A stretch of 51,768 nucleotides of DNA from Bacteroidota bacterium (GTDB taxonomy: Bacteria > Bacteroidota > Bacteroidia > Bacteroidales > VadinHA17). The stretch covers positions 1 through 51,768 of the forward strand of contig DQWH01000070.1 in NCBI GenBank assembly GCA_011042635.1. The letters run 5' to 3'. The notes below the pieces were generated by a model. That model saw only the letters and a program-made list of their open reading frames with translations, was not told the DNA's origin and made no database searches. A program made the position numbers and the translations under genes. The first letter of the stretch is position 1. Each line of letters starts with the position of its first letter. Positions 24,974-34,617 of the stretch are shown here, piece by piece.

Positions 24974-27283
24974 ATGGAAGAGAACCTGGTCATTGTTGAG
25001 TCGCCGGCCAAGGCGAAAACCATAGAACGTTTTCTGGGGAAAGAATATCTGGTCAAATCGAGTTACGGACATATACGTGATCTGGTAAAAAAGAATCTGG
25101 GCATAGACATTGAGAACGGATACCGGCCGCATTACATTGTATCTCCCGATAAAAAGAAAGTGGTTTCGGAACTGAAAAAGCTGGCCGGTTCGGCAAAAAC
25201 CGTATGGCTGGCCTCGGATGAAGACCGGGAGGGAGAAGCCATTGCCTGGCATCTGGCTGAAGTACTGGCTCTGGCTCCTGAAAAGACACGACGGATCGTT
25301 TTTCATGAGATTACGAAAGAAGCCATTCAGGAAGCCATAAAAAAGCCCAGGGGAATTAACCGCGATCTGGTGAATGCCCAGCAGGCAAGAAGGATTCTGG
25401 ACCGGCTGGTAGGTTTCGAACTTTCGCCCATTCTCTGGAAAAAAATACAACCTTCTCTTTCTGCCGGGCGTGTTCAGTCGGTTGCCGTCAGACTTCTGGT
25501 GGAGCGGGAAAGGGAGATTATGCAGTTCAAGCCCACTTCTTCCTTCCGGGTTACAGCGCAATTTACCTTTACCGATTCCAAAGGCAAGGAATATGTTCTC
25601 AACGCGGAATGCCCCACCCGGTTCTCTACCCTCGAGAAGGTAAGGAATTTCCTGGAGAGCTGCCGTAAAGCCAGGTATACAGTAACCGACGTTTCGAGCA
25701 AACCGGCGAAGAAATCACCTGCACCTCCCTTCACCACTTCCACCCTGCAACAGGAGGCCGGAAGAAAACTGGGATTTTCCGTTTCCCGGACCATGTCGGT
25801 GGCCCAGCGTCTGTACGAGGCGGGAAAGATCACCTATATGAGAACCGATTCCGTCAGTCTTTCCCAGATGGCACTGGGAGTGGCAAAAAAAGTCATTACC
25901 GGTGAATTCGGTGAAAAGTATGTAAAAACGCGGCAGTACAAAACCAGATCAAAAGGCGCCCAGGAAGCACACGAGGCCATTCGCCCCACCTATCTTGACC
26001 AGAAGACTATCCAGGGCACCCAGACGGAAAAGAAATTGTACGAACTGATCTGGAAGCGGACGATTGCCTCCCAGATGAGTGATGCCGAACTGGAAAAAAC
26101 CACCGTACAGATCGGTATATCCGGATCATCTGAAAAATTCACCGCTACCGGTGAGATCATGAAATTCGACGGATTCCTGAAAGTATACCGGGAAAGCTCC
26201 CATGATGAGGAGGAAGCCCAGCATCTGCTGCCTCCGGTAAATAAAAGCCAGGTTCTCGAACCCCGGCAAATCGTCGCCACAGAAAAATTCACCCAGCATC
26301 CACCCAGGTATACCGAAGCCAGCCTGGTAAAGAAACTGGAAGAACTGGGAATAGGTCGCCCTTCCACCTATGCACCCACCATTTCCACGATCCAGCAACG
26401 CGGGTATGTGGTAAAGGAAGACCGTCCCGGCACCTCCCGCGAATACCGGGTTTTGACACTCAAAGACCAGCAGGTGCAATCGGATACCCGCACTGAAATG
26501 GCCGGAAGTGAAAAAAGCAAACTTTTCCCGGCCGATATCGGAATGCTGGTTACCGATTTTCTGGTGGAACATTTTGCCGATATTCTCAATTATAATTTTA
26601 CAGCTACTGTTGAAGAACAGTTTGATGAGATTGCGCGTGGCAAACTGGACTGGCAGCAAATGATCGACAGGTTCTATGATCATTTTCACAGGAAAGTAAC
26701 CGAAACCCTGGAGCAATCGGAAAAAAAGACCGGTGAGCGTTTTCTGGGCCATGACCCGGTTACCGGCCAGCCCGTAACGGTAAAAATAGGTCCATACGGA
26801 CCAATGGCACAGATGGGTGAAAGTGGTGGGGAAAACAAGCCCCGTTTTGCCAGTCTGATGAAAAATCAGCGCATTGAGACCATCACCCTGGAAGAGGCGC
26901 TCCGTTTATTCAAATTACCACGAAAAGTCGGGACATATGAGGGAAAGGAAGTTACAGCAGGAATAGGAAGGTATGGCCCTTACCTGAAATACGACGGCAA
27001 GTTTTACTCCCTGAACCGCAAAACGGACGATCCCCTTTCGGTGGATATGGAAAGGGCTATAGAGGTGATCCGGGAAAAAACAGAAAAAGACAAAAAGAAA
27101 ATCATCACAGAATTCGATGAAGATCCGAACCTGAAAATCCTGAACGGGCGTTGGGGGCCATATATCAAATACGGGAAAGATAATTTCCGGATACCCAGGG
27201 GCAGGGTCCCGGAAGAGCTTACCTTTCAGGATTGCATGGAAATTATCCAGAAAGGGAAATCCACCGGAAAGAAAAAATCCTGA
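24974..27283 (+). CDS. topA: DNA topoisomerase I (type IA)
   Basis: This enzyme relaxes negative supercoils by single-strand passage. The TOPRIM domain starts at once (VIVESPAKAKTIERFLG, residues 7-23; LASDEDREGEAIAWHLAE). The body carries QQARRILDRLVGFELSPILWKK and SAGRVQSVAVRLLVERE, and the active-site tyrosine is in YEAGKITYMRTDSVSLS. The C-terminus has no zinc fingers but three TopA C-terminal repeats, each with a GxYGP or GxWGP core (IGPYGPMAQ, IGRYGPYLKYDGKFYSL, GRWGPYIKYGKDNFRIP). The 769-residue length fits Bacteroidota TopA. An arginase-fold gene follows after 20 nt. Confidence 0.96.
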   Translation: MEENLVIVESPAKAKTIERFLGKEYLVKSSYGHIRDLVKKNLGIDIENGYRPHYIVSPDKKKVVSELKKLAGSAKTVWLASDEDREGEAIAWHLAEVLALAPEKTRRIVFHEITKEAIQEAIKKPRGINRDLVNAQQARRILDRLVGFELSPILWKKIQPSLSAGRVQSVAVRLLVEREREIMQFKPTSSFRVTAQFTFTDSKGKEYVLNAECPTRFSTLEKVRNFLESCRKARYTVTDVSSKPAKKSPAPPFTTSTLQQEAGRKLGFSVSRTMSVAQRLYEAGKITYMRTDSVSLSQMALGVAKKVITGEFGEKYVKTRQYKTRSKGAQEAHEAIRPTYLDQKTIQGTQTEKKLYELIWKRTIASQMSDAELEKTTVQIGISGSSEKFTATGEIMKFDGFLKVYRESSHDEEEAQHLLPPVNKSQVLEPRQIVATEKFTQHPPRYTEASLVKKLEELGIGRPSTYAPTISTIQQRGYVVKEDRPGTSREYRVLTLKDQQVQSDTRTEMAGSEKSKLFPADIGMLVTDFLVEHFADILNYNFTATVEEQFDEIARGKLDWQQMIDRFYDHFHRKVTETLEQSEKKTGERFLGHDPVTGQPVTVKIGPYGPMAQMGESGGENKPRFASLMKNQRIETITLEEALRLFKLPRKVGTYEGKEVTAGIGRYGPYLKYDGKFYSLNRKTDDPLSVDMERAIEVIREKTEKDKKKIITEFDEDPNLKILNGRWGPYIKYGKDNFRIPRGRVPEELTFQDCMEIIQKGKSTGKKKS

Positions 27284-27303
27284 TACTGGCATCATTCTGA
27301 CAT

Positions 27304-28467
27304 ATGAACCTGAACGATTATTTCGACCCGGTAAGTCTGGATCCTCCGGAGACACAGTTCCTGCCGATGGAGCACACCCTTGCCGGACAAATCCGTAAGC
27401 ACACCCCCGATCAGCCGATTCCCGAAGTGAAAGAGTATGTTCTGGCTTTAATGGGAATTCCGGAAGACAGGAATTCGGAGAACGCCGGTTCCGCCGAAGG
27501 CCCCGACCACATAAGAAAATGCCTTTATCAGCTTTCGGGCACAGGGCAGAATATTCCGGTTATTGACCTGGGAAATTTCAAGCCCGGAAAAAACCCGGTA
27601 GATACTTACTATGCTGTAAGAGAAGTGAATGCATACCTCATTGAAATGGGAATCTGCCCCATTCTGCTGGGTGGGACCCAGGATATTACCCGTGGCATGT
27701 ACATGGCTTACAGGAGCCTGAATCTCAAACCCAACCTGGTAACCATTGACAGCAGGCTGGACATCCCGTCAGAACCTGAAAGTGCAACTCCCGGAGACTA
27801 CCTGGAAGAAGTACTGTTTGGAGAAAAAACAGGTCTGTTTCACTATACCAACCTGGGACACCAGGTATACCACCTCAGCCGCAAGCAACTTGACAGGCTC
27901 CGGTCAAATACCTATGAAAGCATCGGAATAGGACAGATACGGGCCAATCTGAAGGAAACCGAACCCATCTTCCGCGACGCTGATATTATCAGTCTGGATA
28001 TCAGCTCAGTAAAACAATCTGATGCTCCCGGTTATTTCTCTCCGTCGCCCAACGGATTCTACAGTGAAGAAATCTGTCAACTGGCCAAGTATGCCGGGGC
28101 AGGGAATCGGCCACGCTGTTTCGGTGTGTTTGAAACAAACCCGAAATTTGATATCAACGACCAGACAGCACGGCTGGCTGCGGAGATTATCTGGTATTAC
28201 ATGGATGGCTTTTCCGGATGGAAGGAAGAGTATCCCCGGTCTTCCTCAGAAGAATTTACCAAATACATGGTCAATCTTTCAGAACCCGATCATACCCTGG
28301 TATTTTACAAAAGTGTGTATTCCGGAAGATGGTGGTGTGAGGTGCCCGTCATTTCAGGCGACGATACTCATGTTCATATAATAGCCTGTTCCTACGAAGA
28401 TTATCTCAAAGCCAGCAACCAGGAAGTCCCGGAACGGTGGCTCAGGTTCTATCAGAAACTGAACTGA
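27304..28467 (+). CDS. Arginase/formimidoylglutamase-fold protein with degraded metal site
   Basis: This 387-residue protein has the ureohydrolase fold order (LALMGIPEDR, PILLGGTQDITRGMYMAY, LVTIDSRLDI, ADIISLDISSVKQSDAPG). In active arginases the two manganese ions are held by GGxH, DxHxD and DxD. Here these read GGTQ (His to Gln, residue 126), D-S-R-L-D (His to Arg, residue 151) and D-I-S (Asp to Ser, residue 234), so three of six ligands are lost. I infer that it is not a working hydrolase despite the likely automatic name formimidoylglutamase. It sits between topA and the type IX secretion genes. A structural or regulatory role linked to secretion is possible but unproven. Confidence 0.8.
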   Translation: MNLNDYFDPVSLDPPETQFLPMEHTLAGQIRKHTPDQPIPEVKEYVLALMGIPEDRNSENAGSAEGPDHIRKCLYQLSGTGQNIPVIDLGNFKPGKNPVDTYYAVREVNAYLIEMGICPILLGGTQDITRGMYMAYRSLNLKPNLVTIDSRLDIPSEPESATPGDYLEEVLFGEKTGLFHYTNLGHQVYHLSRKQLDRLRSNTYESIGIGQIRANLKETEPIFRDADIISLDISSVKQSDAPGYFSPSPNGFYSEEICQLAKYAGAGNRPRCFGVFETNPKFDINDQTARLAAEIIWYYMDGFSGWKEEYPRSSSEEFTKYMVNLSEPDHTLVFYKSVYSGRWWCEVPVISGDDTHVHIIACSYEDYLKASNQEVPERWLRFYQKLN

Positions 28468-28639
28468 ACAACTGACTCGGAGCAATTCATCCGGAAATTG
28501 AGCCCATTCATTCCGTTTCTATGGCTTTTCATCAACTTTGTGGTCATTCATCTGGATTTTTATTGCCATTCAGGTAACATAATCAGGAGAAAAACGGTAT
28601 AAAATGTATCTCTGTCAGATCACGCTTATTAACACAATG

Positions 28640-28671
28640 TTGACAATATTTGTTGGAGAATAATATTTTTA
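28640..28671 (+). promoter_or_regulatory. Putative promoter of the porPKLMN cluster
   Basis: TTG at 28640-28642, a 21-nt spacer, then TATTTTTA (28664-28671), one base from TAnnTTTG. It lies 56 nt before the porP ATG within a 260-bp gap that otherwise shows no gene. Confidence 0.45.
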
Positions 28672-28727
28672 CTTATTTTACTCTCTACGAAAGTGCAGGG
28701 TAAATAAGCTTTAGCCGGGAGGTTGGA

Positions 28728-29678
28728 ATGAAAAAGGGAATATTGATTCTGACGGTGATGGTCATGGAAACCATGATTTCCATGGCGCAACAGGATCCGT
28801 ATTTTAGTCAATATATGTTCAGTTACCAGTCATTCAATCCCGGGTACTCCGGAAGTCAGGAGATGATCTGCCTTTCAGCACTGAACCGTCAACAGTGGGT
28901 AGGATTCAGTAACAGGCCGGAGGTTACTGTGATGAATGTCCATACCCCTTTCCGTTTATTCGGTACCAGCCACGGGGCCGGCCTGAGCATTTTGCGGGAT
29001 GTCATCGGTTTCGATAAAAATCTTGGTATTCAGGGAGCTTATGCTTACAAACTGGATATCGGGCCAGGAAGATTAAGCATGGGTCTGAGCCTGGGTATAC
29101 AGAACCGCATACTGGATCCCGAATGGAATATTCCTATGGGAGAAGGATTTTCCACACCGGAAGAAGACGAGCTTATTCCCACAGGCAAGGAAAGTCAGGT
29201 TATTTTTGATATAGGGGTTGGAATCTGGTACCAGCACGACCGTCTTTTTGCCGGAATATCCAGCACACACCTGAATGAACCTTCCATCAGGTATACCACC
29301 ACCAGCGGAGAATCGTATCTTGCCCGGCATTATTATCTTACAGCGGGTTACAGTTTCCTTCTGCCCAATCCTCTTTTTGAAATCACTCCCTCGGCACTGG
29401 TTCAAACAGACGGAAAAATTACCCATACTCATTTGAATGTAATGCTTCTGTACAATAAAAAACTCTGGGGAGGCGTTTCATTCAGACCGGGAGAAGCTGT
29501 TGTAGCCATGATAGGTATGGAATTATTCAACGGAATCAGGGTGGGATATTCGTATGACTATGCCACCACCTCGCTGCAGAATTACAGCGGGGGAAGTCAT
29601 GAACTGATGCTCTCGTATTGTTTCAGTATCAGGGTTGAGCGAACGCCCGAGCGTTATAAAAGTGTGAGATTTTTGTAA
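28728..29678 (+). CDS. porP: Type IX secretion system membrane protein, PorP/SprF family
   Basis: This predicted outer-membrane beta-barrel protein of 316 residues has a signal peptide (MKKGILILTVMVMETMISMAQQ) and the family opening QDPYFSQYMFSYQSFNPGYSGSQ, then RQQWVGFSNRPE and VHTPFRLFGTSHGAGLSI. The strand-like segments end in SHELMLSYCFSIRVERTPERYKSVRFL. In characterised Bacteroidota, PorP/SprF proteins work with the type IX secretion core and can anchor PorE or adhesins. It is the first gene of the cluster porP-porK-porL-porM-porN, the same order as in Porphyromonas. Confidence 0.92.
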   Translation: MKKGILILTVMVMETMISMAQQDPYFSQYMFSYQSFNPGYSGSQEMICLSALNRQQWVGFSNRPEVTVMNVHTPFRLFGTSHGAGLSILRDVIGFDKNLGIQGAYAYKLDIGPGRLSMGLSLGIQNRILDPEWNIPMGEGFSTPEEDELIPTGKESQVIFDIGVGIWYQHDRLFAGISSTHLNEPSIRYTTTSGESYLARHYYLTAGYSFLLPNPLFEITPSALVQTDGKITHTHLNVMLLYNKKLWGGVSFRPGEAVVAMIGMELFNGIRVGYSYDYATTSLQNYSGGSHELMLSYCFSIRVERTPERYKSVRFL

Positions 29679-29725
29679 ATTTTTTAAAAAATTATTGTTA
29701 TTTAGCATATAAATAAGATTACGCC

Positions 29726-31060
29726 ATGAAAATATTGCTTTTTTTTAGTACGATTTTGGCGGTACTTCTCAGTAGTTGCGGGAGTTATAAATCCAACGGG
29801 GAATTGGTGGGTGTTTCAGGCCGAAAGAAATGGTTCGAGCCCGATCCATACGGGATGGTGTTTGTTCCTCAGGGGGCTTTCAATATGGGCCCTGCTGATC
29901 AGGACATTGCCAATGCCATGAATACCATGACACGTACGGTAACGGTTGATGCCTTCTGGATGGATGAAACGGAGATTACCAACAACGAATACCGTCAGTT
30001 CGTATTTTATGTGCGTGACAGCATTCTTCGCACCAAGCTTGCAGAAGCCGGATTGGAAGGTTTTTACAAGGTAGATGAAAACGGAGATGAATACGATCCT
30101 CCCGTCATTGACTGGGAAACCAAAATCGATCCCCGGGAAGAAGAAGTGCGGGATATCATGGAAGAAATGTATTACCCTGAAAACGAGCGTTTTTTCCGCC
30201 GTAAGGAAATCGATACCCGCAAACTGATCTATGAATATTTCTGGATTGATCTGCAGCAGGCTGCCAAGCGTTCAAACCGCTATAATTTCGAAACCGGCCA
30301 GTATGAGGGAGAAGTTTATAACCAGCAGGGAGAGGTGGTCCCCATCCAGGACCGTTCGGCATTCGTGATCCGTGACCAGGTACCGGTTTATCCTGACACC
30401 CTTTGCTGGATTGCCGACTTTACCTATTCCTACAATGAACCCTGGACCAACATGTATTTCTGGCACCCTTCATACGATGATTATCCCGTGGTAGGGGTAA
30501 CCTGGAAACAGGCCAATGCATTCAGTATCTGGAGAACCAAATTCCTGAATGATTATCTTGCCTCTGTAGGGAATTCCTATGTACAGGAATACCGGTTACC
30601 TACGGAAACCGAATGGGAATATGCCGCTCGCGGCGGGCTGGATCTTTCAATGTATCCCTGGGGAGGAATTTACACCCGTAACGACGAAGGGTGCTTTCTG
30701 GCCAACTTCAAACCCATGCGCGGCAATTACATTGATGACGGCGCCATGATCACTACCAAGGTGGGATCATACAGCCCCAATGAATTCGGACTGTACGACA
30801 TGGCAGGTAATGTGGCCGAATGGACCTCGAGTGCCTATGACGAATCGGCCTATATCATTACCCACGATATGAACCCTACCTATAAATACAATGCGCTTCC
30901 CGACGATCCTGTGGTGATGAAAAGAAAAGTAATCAGGGGGGGATCCTGGAAAGACATTGGATATTTCCTTCAGGTAAGCACCCGTACCTATGAATATCAG
31001 GACTCGGCCAAATCCTTTATCGGATTCCGGAATGTCAGGACGTATATGGGATATGAATAA
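29726..31060 (+). CDS. porK: Type IX secretion ring lipoprotein GldK/PorK
   Basis: This 444-residue outer-membrane lipoprotein has the lipobox LLSSC (Cys19) and a formylglycine-generating-enzyme/sulfatase-modifying-factor fold: GMVFVPQGAFNMGP, VDAFWMDETEITNNEYRQFV, PVVGVTWKQANAFSIWR, RLPTETEWEYAARGG, GLYDMAGNVAEWTSS, VIRGGSWKD and IGFRNVR. In the T9SS it forms the periplasmic ring with PorN and has no enzymatic role. A long insert (about residues 85-220) between the first and second parts of the fold is normal for GldK. The gap from porP is 47 nt. Confidence 0.95.
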   Translation: MKILLFFSTILAVLLSSCGSYKSNGELVGVSGRKKWFEPDPYGMVFVPQGAFNMGPADQDIANAMNTMTRTVTVDAFWMDETEITNNEYRQFVFYVRDSILRTKLAEAGLEGFYKVDENGDEYDPPVIDWETKIDPREEEVRDIMEEMYYPENERFFRRKEIDTRKLIYEYFWIDLQQAAKRSNRYNFETGQYEGEVYNQQGEVVPIQDRSAFVIRDQVPVYPDTLCWIADFTYSYNEPWTNMYFWHPSYDDYPVVGVTWKQANAFSIWRTKFLNDYLASVGNSYVQEYRLPTETEWEYAARGGLDLSMYPWGGIYTRNDEGCFLANFKPMRGNYIDDGAMITTKVGSYSPNEFGLYDMAGNVAEWTSSAYDESAYIITHDMNPTYKYNALPDDPVVMKRKVIRGGSWKDIGYFLQVSTRTYEYQDSAKSFIGFRNVRTYMGYE

Positions 31061-31105
31061 TCCGACATAATTGATGAAACATCTCTAACTAAAGCAATAT
31101 CCACT

Positions 31106-32020
31106 ATGAACCTTTCAGAAATAGTTCAAAGCAGCGGCTGGAAAAATTTCATGGCTAAGCTATACGGGTTTGGTGCTTCCATTGTTATTGTGGGCGCATT
31201 GTTCAAAATTCAGCACTGGCCGGCAGCCGGGTTATTCCTGACTATCGGGCTGCTTACCGAGGCTACCATCTTCTTCTTCTCTGCTTTCGAACCCCTGCAT
31301 GAAGAAGTGGACTGGACTCTGGTATATCCCGAACTTGCCGGTATTTCTGAAGACGAGGCTGAAGAATTAAGGCCCGCTTCTGCCCGCAGAGGGGGGGACG
31401 GGTCCTCCGCGCTTGAGAAATTCGATGCCCTGCTCGAAAAAGCAGAAATAACCCCAGATCTGTTCAGAAAACTGGGGCAGGGAATGGAGAACCTCAGCCA
31501 GACCGCCTCCAAACTGGGTAACATTGCCGATGCATCGGTGGTAACCAACGAATTTGTCGGAAAAGTAAAAAGCGCTTCCGAATCGGTGGAAAAACTTTCC
31601 GGCGCCTACCAGGAATCCACAGAAAAGCTGACGGAATCGGTGGAAGAACTGACCGACTCTTACAAGAATACGGCCACAATTATTGCCCAGTCGGGAAATA
31701 ACTACGAAAGTCTGTCGAGTTCTATTCTCAGTATTTCGGAAGGCAGCAAGTCATATAACGAACAGCTGGAGGCGCTCAACAAGAACCTGTCTGCGCTGAA
31801 CGCCGTTTACGAACTTCAGCTACAGGGAACAAACGATCAAATCAAAGCCACGGAGAAAATGTATGCAGGAATGAATGAAATGCTTGAAGATCTGAAGGAA
31901 TCAGCCCAGGATACAAAGAAATACAGAGAAGAGGTATCCAGGCTGAATCAGAATCTGGCTGCATTGAATACCGTTTACGGAAATATGCTGGCTGCTATGA
32001 ATGTTAGATCAAATCCCTGA
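31106..32020 (+). CDS. porL: Type IX secretion/gliding motor protein GldL/PorL
   Basis: This 304-residue inner-membrane protein forms, with PorM, the proton-driven motor of the T9SS. Two helices lie near residues 16-35 and 39-60 (KLYGFGASIVIVGALFKIQHWPAAG and LFLTIGLLTEATIFFFSAF); the second contains Glu52, a good candidate for the essential membrane glutamate of the family. The rest is a cytoplasmic, coiled-coil-rich tail of heptad-like segments (LEKFDALLEKAEI, ESVEKLSGAYQESTEKLTESVEELT). Confidence 0.95.
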   Translation: MNLSEIVQSSGWKNFMAKLYGFGASIVIVGALFKIQHWPAAGLFLTIGLLTEATIFFFSAFEPLHEEVDWTLVYPELAGISEDEAEELRPASARRGGDGSSALEKFDALLEKAEITPDLFRKLGQGMENLSQTASKLGNIADASVVTNEFVGKVKSASESVEKLSGAYQESTEKLTESVEELTDSYKNTATIIAQSGNNYESLSSSILSISEGSKSYNEQLEALNKNLSALNAVYELQLQGTNDQIKATEKMYAGMNEMLEDLKESAQDTKKYREEVSRLNQNLAALNTVYGNMLAAMNVRSNP

Positions 32021-32068
32021 AAGGGTCAGCCTAATCTAATCTATTGTTAATTATCGATTTACTGCACT

Positions 32069-33700
32069 ATGGCCCACGGAAAAGAAACCCCGAGACAAAA
32101 AATGATCGGCATGATGTATTTGGTGCTTACTGCCCTGCTGGCACTGAATGTATCAAAGGAAGCCGTCGAAGCATTTAAACTTGTTGACGAAGGGTTGACC
32201 AAAACCACCGCCAACTTCGTTGCCAAGAATGAACTGATTTATCAGGATTTTGCAGAAAAAGCGGTTTCGAATCCCGTTAAAGCCGGACCATGGAAACGCA
32301 GGGCAGATGAAGTAAAACAGCGTGCTGATGAACTGATCAATTACATTCAGGACCTGAAGTTAGAGATTATAACCAAAGCCGAAGGCAAAGACAGTGAAGC
32401 AATAGCCGGAGGGCAGATCCATACCCGTGAGATCAAGAAAATTGATGAAAACAACGTTCCTTCAGAAGTTATGATCGGTGCCGATCAGAACGGAAAAGCC
32501 TATGACCTGAAAGCAATGATAGTTGATTTCAGGGAGTTTATTATGAACGATATTGTGGCCGTGGAGGCCGTCAATATCAGAGAATCTATTGCCAACAGCC
32601 TGAACACGGATGATTATACTGAAAAGGACGGTAGCCGGGTAAGCTGGGAAATACATAATTTCCATACCCTACCTCTGGTGGCAGTGATTACCATCCTTTC
32701 AAAAATACAGGTAGATATCCGGAACGCCGAAGCGGAAACGCTGAACTATCTCTACAACCAGATTGAAGCCGGTTCCTTCAAATTTAATAAACTGGTGCCC
32801 ACTGTGATCCCCAATTCAAATTATATTCTCCGGGGAAATGAATACCGGGCCGAAGTGTTTATTGCTGCCACCGATACCACCCAGAAACCCCGGATCATGG
32901 TGGGAAATTACGATTCCACCGTAACTGCCGACGGAGTGGTCACTTACCAGATGGTTGGAGATTATACTGAATTACCCATCGACAAAAACGGGCGGGGTGT
33001 CTATTCGATCAAGCCCGAAAGCCTTGGTTCACGCCGCTGGGGAGGCCTGATCAGACTGCAGGCACCCGACGGATCCATGGTGGATTACCCGTTCAGGTCC
33101 TCTTACCAGGTGTCTGAAGCCAGCCTGGTGGTTTCTCCAACAAAAATGAACGTGTTATACTCCGGATTGGATAACCCGGTGGACATTTCCGTTCCGGGGG
33201 TTGCTGAAGATAAAATCAGGGTAAGCCTTTCCAGAGGAACCATACGGAAAATAAGCGGAAGTTCCTATATTATCAGGCCAGGCCGGGCAGGTAAGCCCGA
33301 TGTGATAGTCAACGTGATAGCTGACGTGGACGGCGTGCAGCGCCGCATGCCTCCCAAACCTTTCCGGGTCAAAAATGTTCCCGACCCCGTTGCCCAGGTG
33401 GCCGGACGCGAACGAGGAGACATCAGCAAGGCCGAACTGATGGCACAGGCCGGGATTTTTGCTGTTATGAAAGATTTTGACTTCGAGCTGTCTTTCCGTA
33501 TTACCGGATTCAAGATATCCATAAACGACCGCGGGTATACCGTCGAAGAAGAATCAAACAGCAACCGGATCACCGAAGCACAGAGGCAACTGCTTGACAG
33601 ACTGCGCCGGGGAGATCAGGTTGTTTTCCAGGATATCAAGGCGGTAGGTCCCGATGGCAATACAAGGCCGCTGCCTCCCGTTGTTTTAAAAGTGAACTAA
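32069..33700 (+). CDS. porM: Type IX secretion/gliding motor protein GldM/PorM
   Basis: This 543-residue protein has a single N-terminal membrane helix (KMIGMMYLVLTALLALNVS, residues about 11-29) and a long periplasmic part of four beta-rich domains that transmits motor rotation to the PorKN ring. Family stretches include GKETPRQKMIGMMYLVLTA at the start, YILRGNEYRAEVFIAATDTT in the middle, and the C-terminal VPDPVAQVAGRERGDISKAEL with VFQDIKAVGPDG. It lies between porL and porN with 48- and 16-nt gaps. Confidence 0.95.
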   Translation: MAHGKETPRQKMIGMMYLVLTALLALNVSKEAVEAFKLVDEGLTKTTANFVAKNELIYQDFAEKAVSNPVKAGPWKRRADEVKQRADELINYIQDLKLEIITKAEGKDSEAIAGGQIHTREIKKIDENNVPSEVMIGADQNGKAYDLKAMIVDFREFIMNDIVAVEAVNIRESIANSLNTDDYTEKDGSRVSWEIHNFHTLPLVAVITILSKIQVDIRNAEAETLNYLYNQIEAGSFKFNKLVPTVIPNSNYILRGNEYRAEVFIAATDTTQKPRIMVGNYDSTVTADGVVTYQMVGDYTELPIDKNGRGVYSIKPESLGSRRWGGLIRLQAPDGSMVDYPFRSSYQVSEASLVVSPTKMNVLYSGLDNPVDISVPGVAEDKIRVSLSRGTIRKISGSSYIIRPGRAGKPDVIVNVIADVDGVQRRMPPKPFRVKNVPDPVAQVAGRERGDISKAELMAQAGIFAVMKDFDFELSFRITGFKISINDRGYTVEEESNSNRITEAQRQLLDRLRRGDQVVFQDIKAVGPDGNTRPLPPVVLKVN

Positions 33701-33716
33701 TTAAAGGATTTATATC

Positions 33717-34553
33717 ATGAAAAAAGTATTGGGCTTAATTTTCCTGTTGATTATGGTGGCCGGTCAGCTCGCCACCGCTCAGGATGATGTGAAAAGGCTA
33801 TATGATAAAGGAATCCATGACAAAAGACCCATTCCGTATCCCTATTTGCGGGAAGCCGATGTAATGTGGTCAAAACAGATATGGAGAATCGTTGATCTGA
33901 GGGAAAAAATGAACCAGGTGCTGTATTTCCCCAAATTACCAATGGGAGACCGGTACAGCCTGATAGATGTGCTAATGGGTGAGATCAAAAGCGGGGTGAT
34001 CGATGTTTACAACGGAGACGATATGTACAATATGGTGGAAAAAGTCACCCTGGACGATATCAAAAAAAAATTCGGAGCAGGAGAAGAAACCATCTCCATC
34101 CAGGATCCTGAAACCGGTGAGTACAAAGATACGACCATTATAAAGGATATCAATACTTCCGAAATATTGCAGTATATGCTGTGGGAAGAGTGGTATTTCG
34201 ATAAAAAACATTCCATCATGCGGGTCAGGATACTGGGCATCTGCCCCATCCGGATTTATACCGATCCCGAAACGAACATGACCAATAAGGTACGTGTGTT
34301 CTGGGCCTATTACCCCGATTTCAGGAACACCCTGGCCAATCATGAAGTTTTCAATCCGGAAAATGACGCCCACCGGATATCTTATGACGACCTGTTCATG
34401 CAACGCCGGTTCAGCAGCTATATCATTGCTGAATCGAACGTGTACGACAACCGGATGATCAATCAGTACAAAACAGGCCGGTCTGCTTTGCTCGAAGCCG
34501 AAAGAATCAAGGAAGAGTTATTCAACTTTGAACATGATCTCTGGGAATATTGA
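33717..34553 (+). CDS. porN: Type IX secretion ring protein GldN/PorN
   Basis: This 278-residue periplasmic protein has a signal peptide (MKKVLGLIFLLIMVAGQLATAQ) and the GldN features RPIPYPYLREADVMWSKQIWRIVDLREKMNQ, SLIDVLMGEIKSG, RVRILGICPIRIY and VFWAYYPDFRNTLANHEVFN. With PorK it builds the ring under the outer membrane. The gene ends the cluster and is followed by a good terminator. Confidence 0.95.
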   Translation: MKKVLGLIFLLIMVAGQLATAQDDVKRLYDKGIHDKRPIPYPYLREADVMWSKQIWRIVDLREKMNQVLYFPKLPMGDRYSLIDVLMGEIKSGVIDVYNGDDMYNMVEKVTLDDIKKKFGAGEETISIQDPETGEYKDTTIIKDINTSEILQYMLWEEWYFDKKHSIMRVRILGICPIRIYTDPETNMTNKVRVFWAYYPDFRNTLANHEVFNPENDAHRISYDDLFMQRRFSSYIIAESNVYDNRMINQYKTGRSALLEAERIKEELFNFEHDLWEY

Positions 34554-34573
34554 TTTGAAAATATATACAATAA

Positions 34574-34604
34574 AAAACCCGGGGGCAATATCCGGGTTTT
34601 TCTT
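34574..34604. terminator. Intrinsic terminator, probably bidirectional, between porN and manC
   Basis: A 9-bp stem, AAAACCCGG (34574-34582) with CCGGGTTTT (34592-34600), is followed by further T residues on the plus strand and preceded by A residues, so it can serve both convergent genes. Confidence 0.8.
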
Positions 34605-34617
34605 TTCAAGGCCTTTG

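Noticed and set aside
29726..31060. porK as a sulfatase-maturing formylglycine-generating enzyme
   Set aside because: The fold is the same, but the gene order porP-K-L-M-N and the lipobox identify it as the T9SS ring protein.
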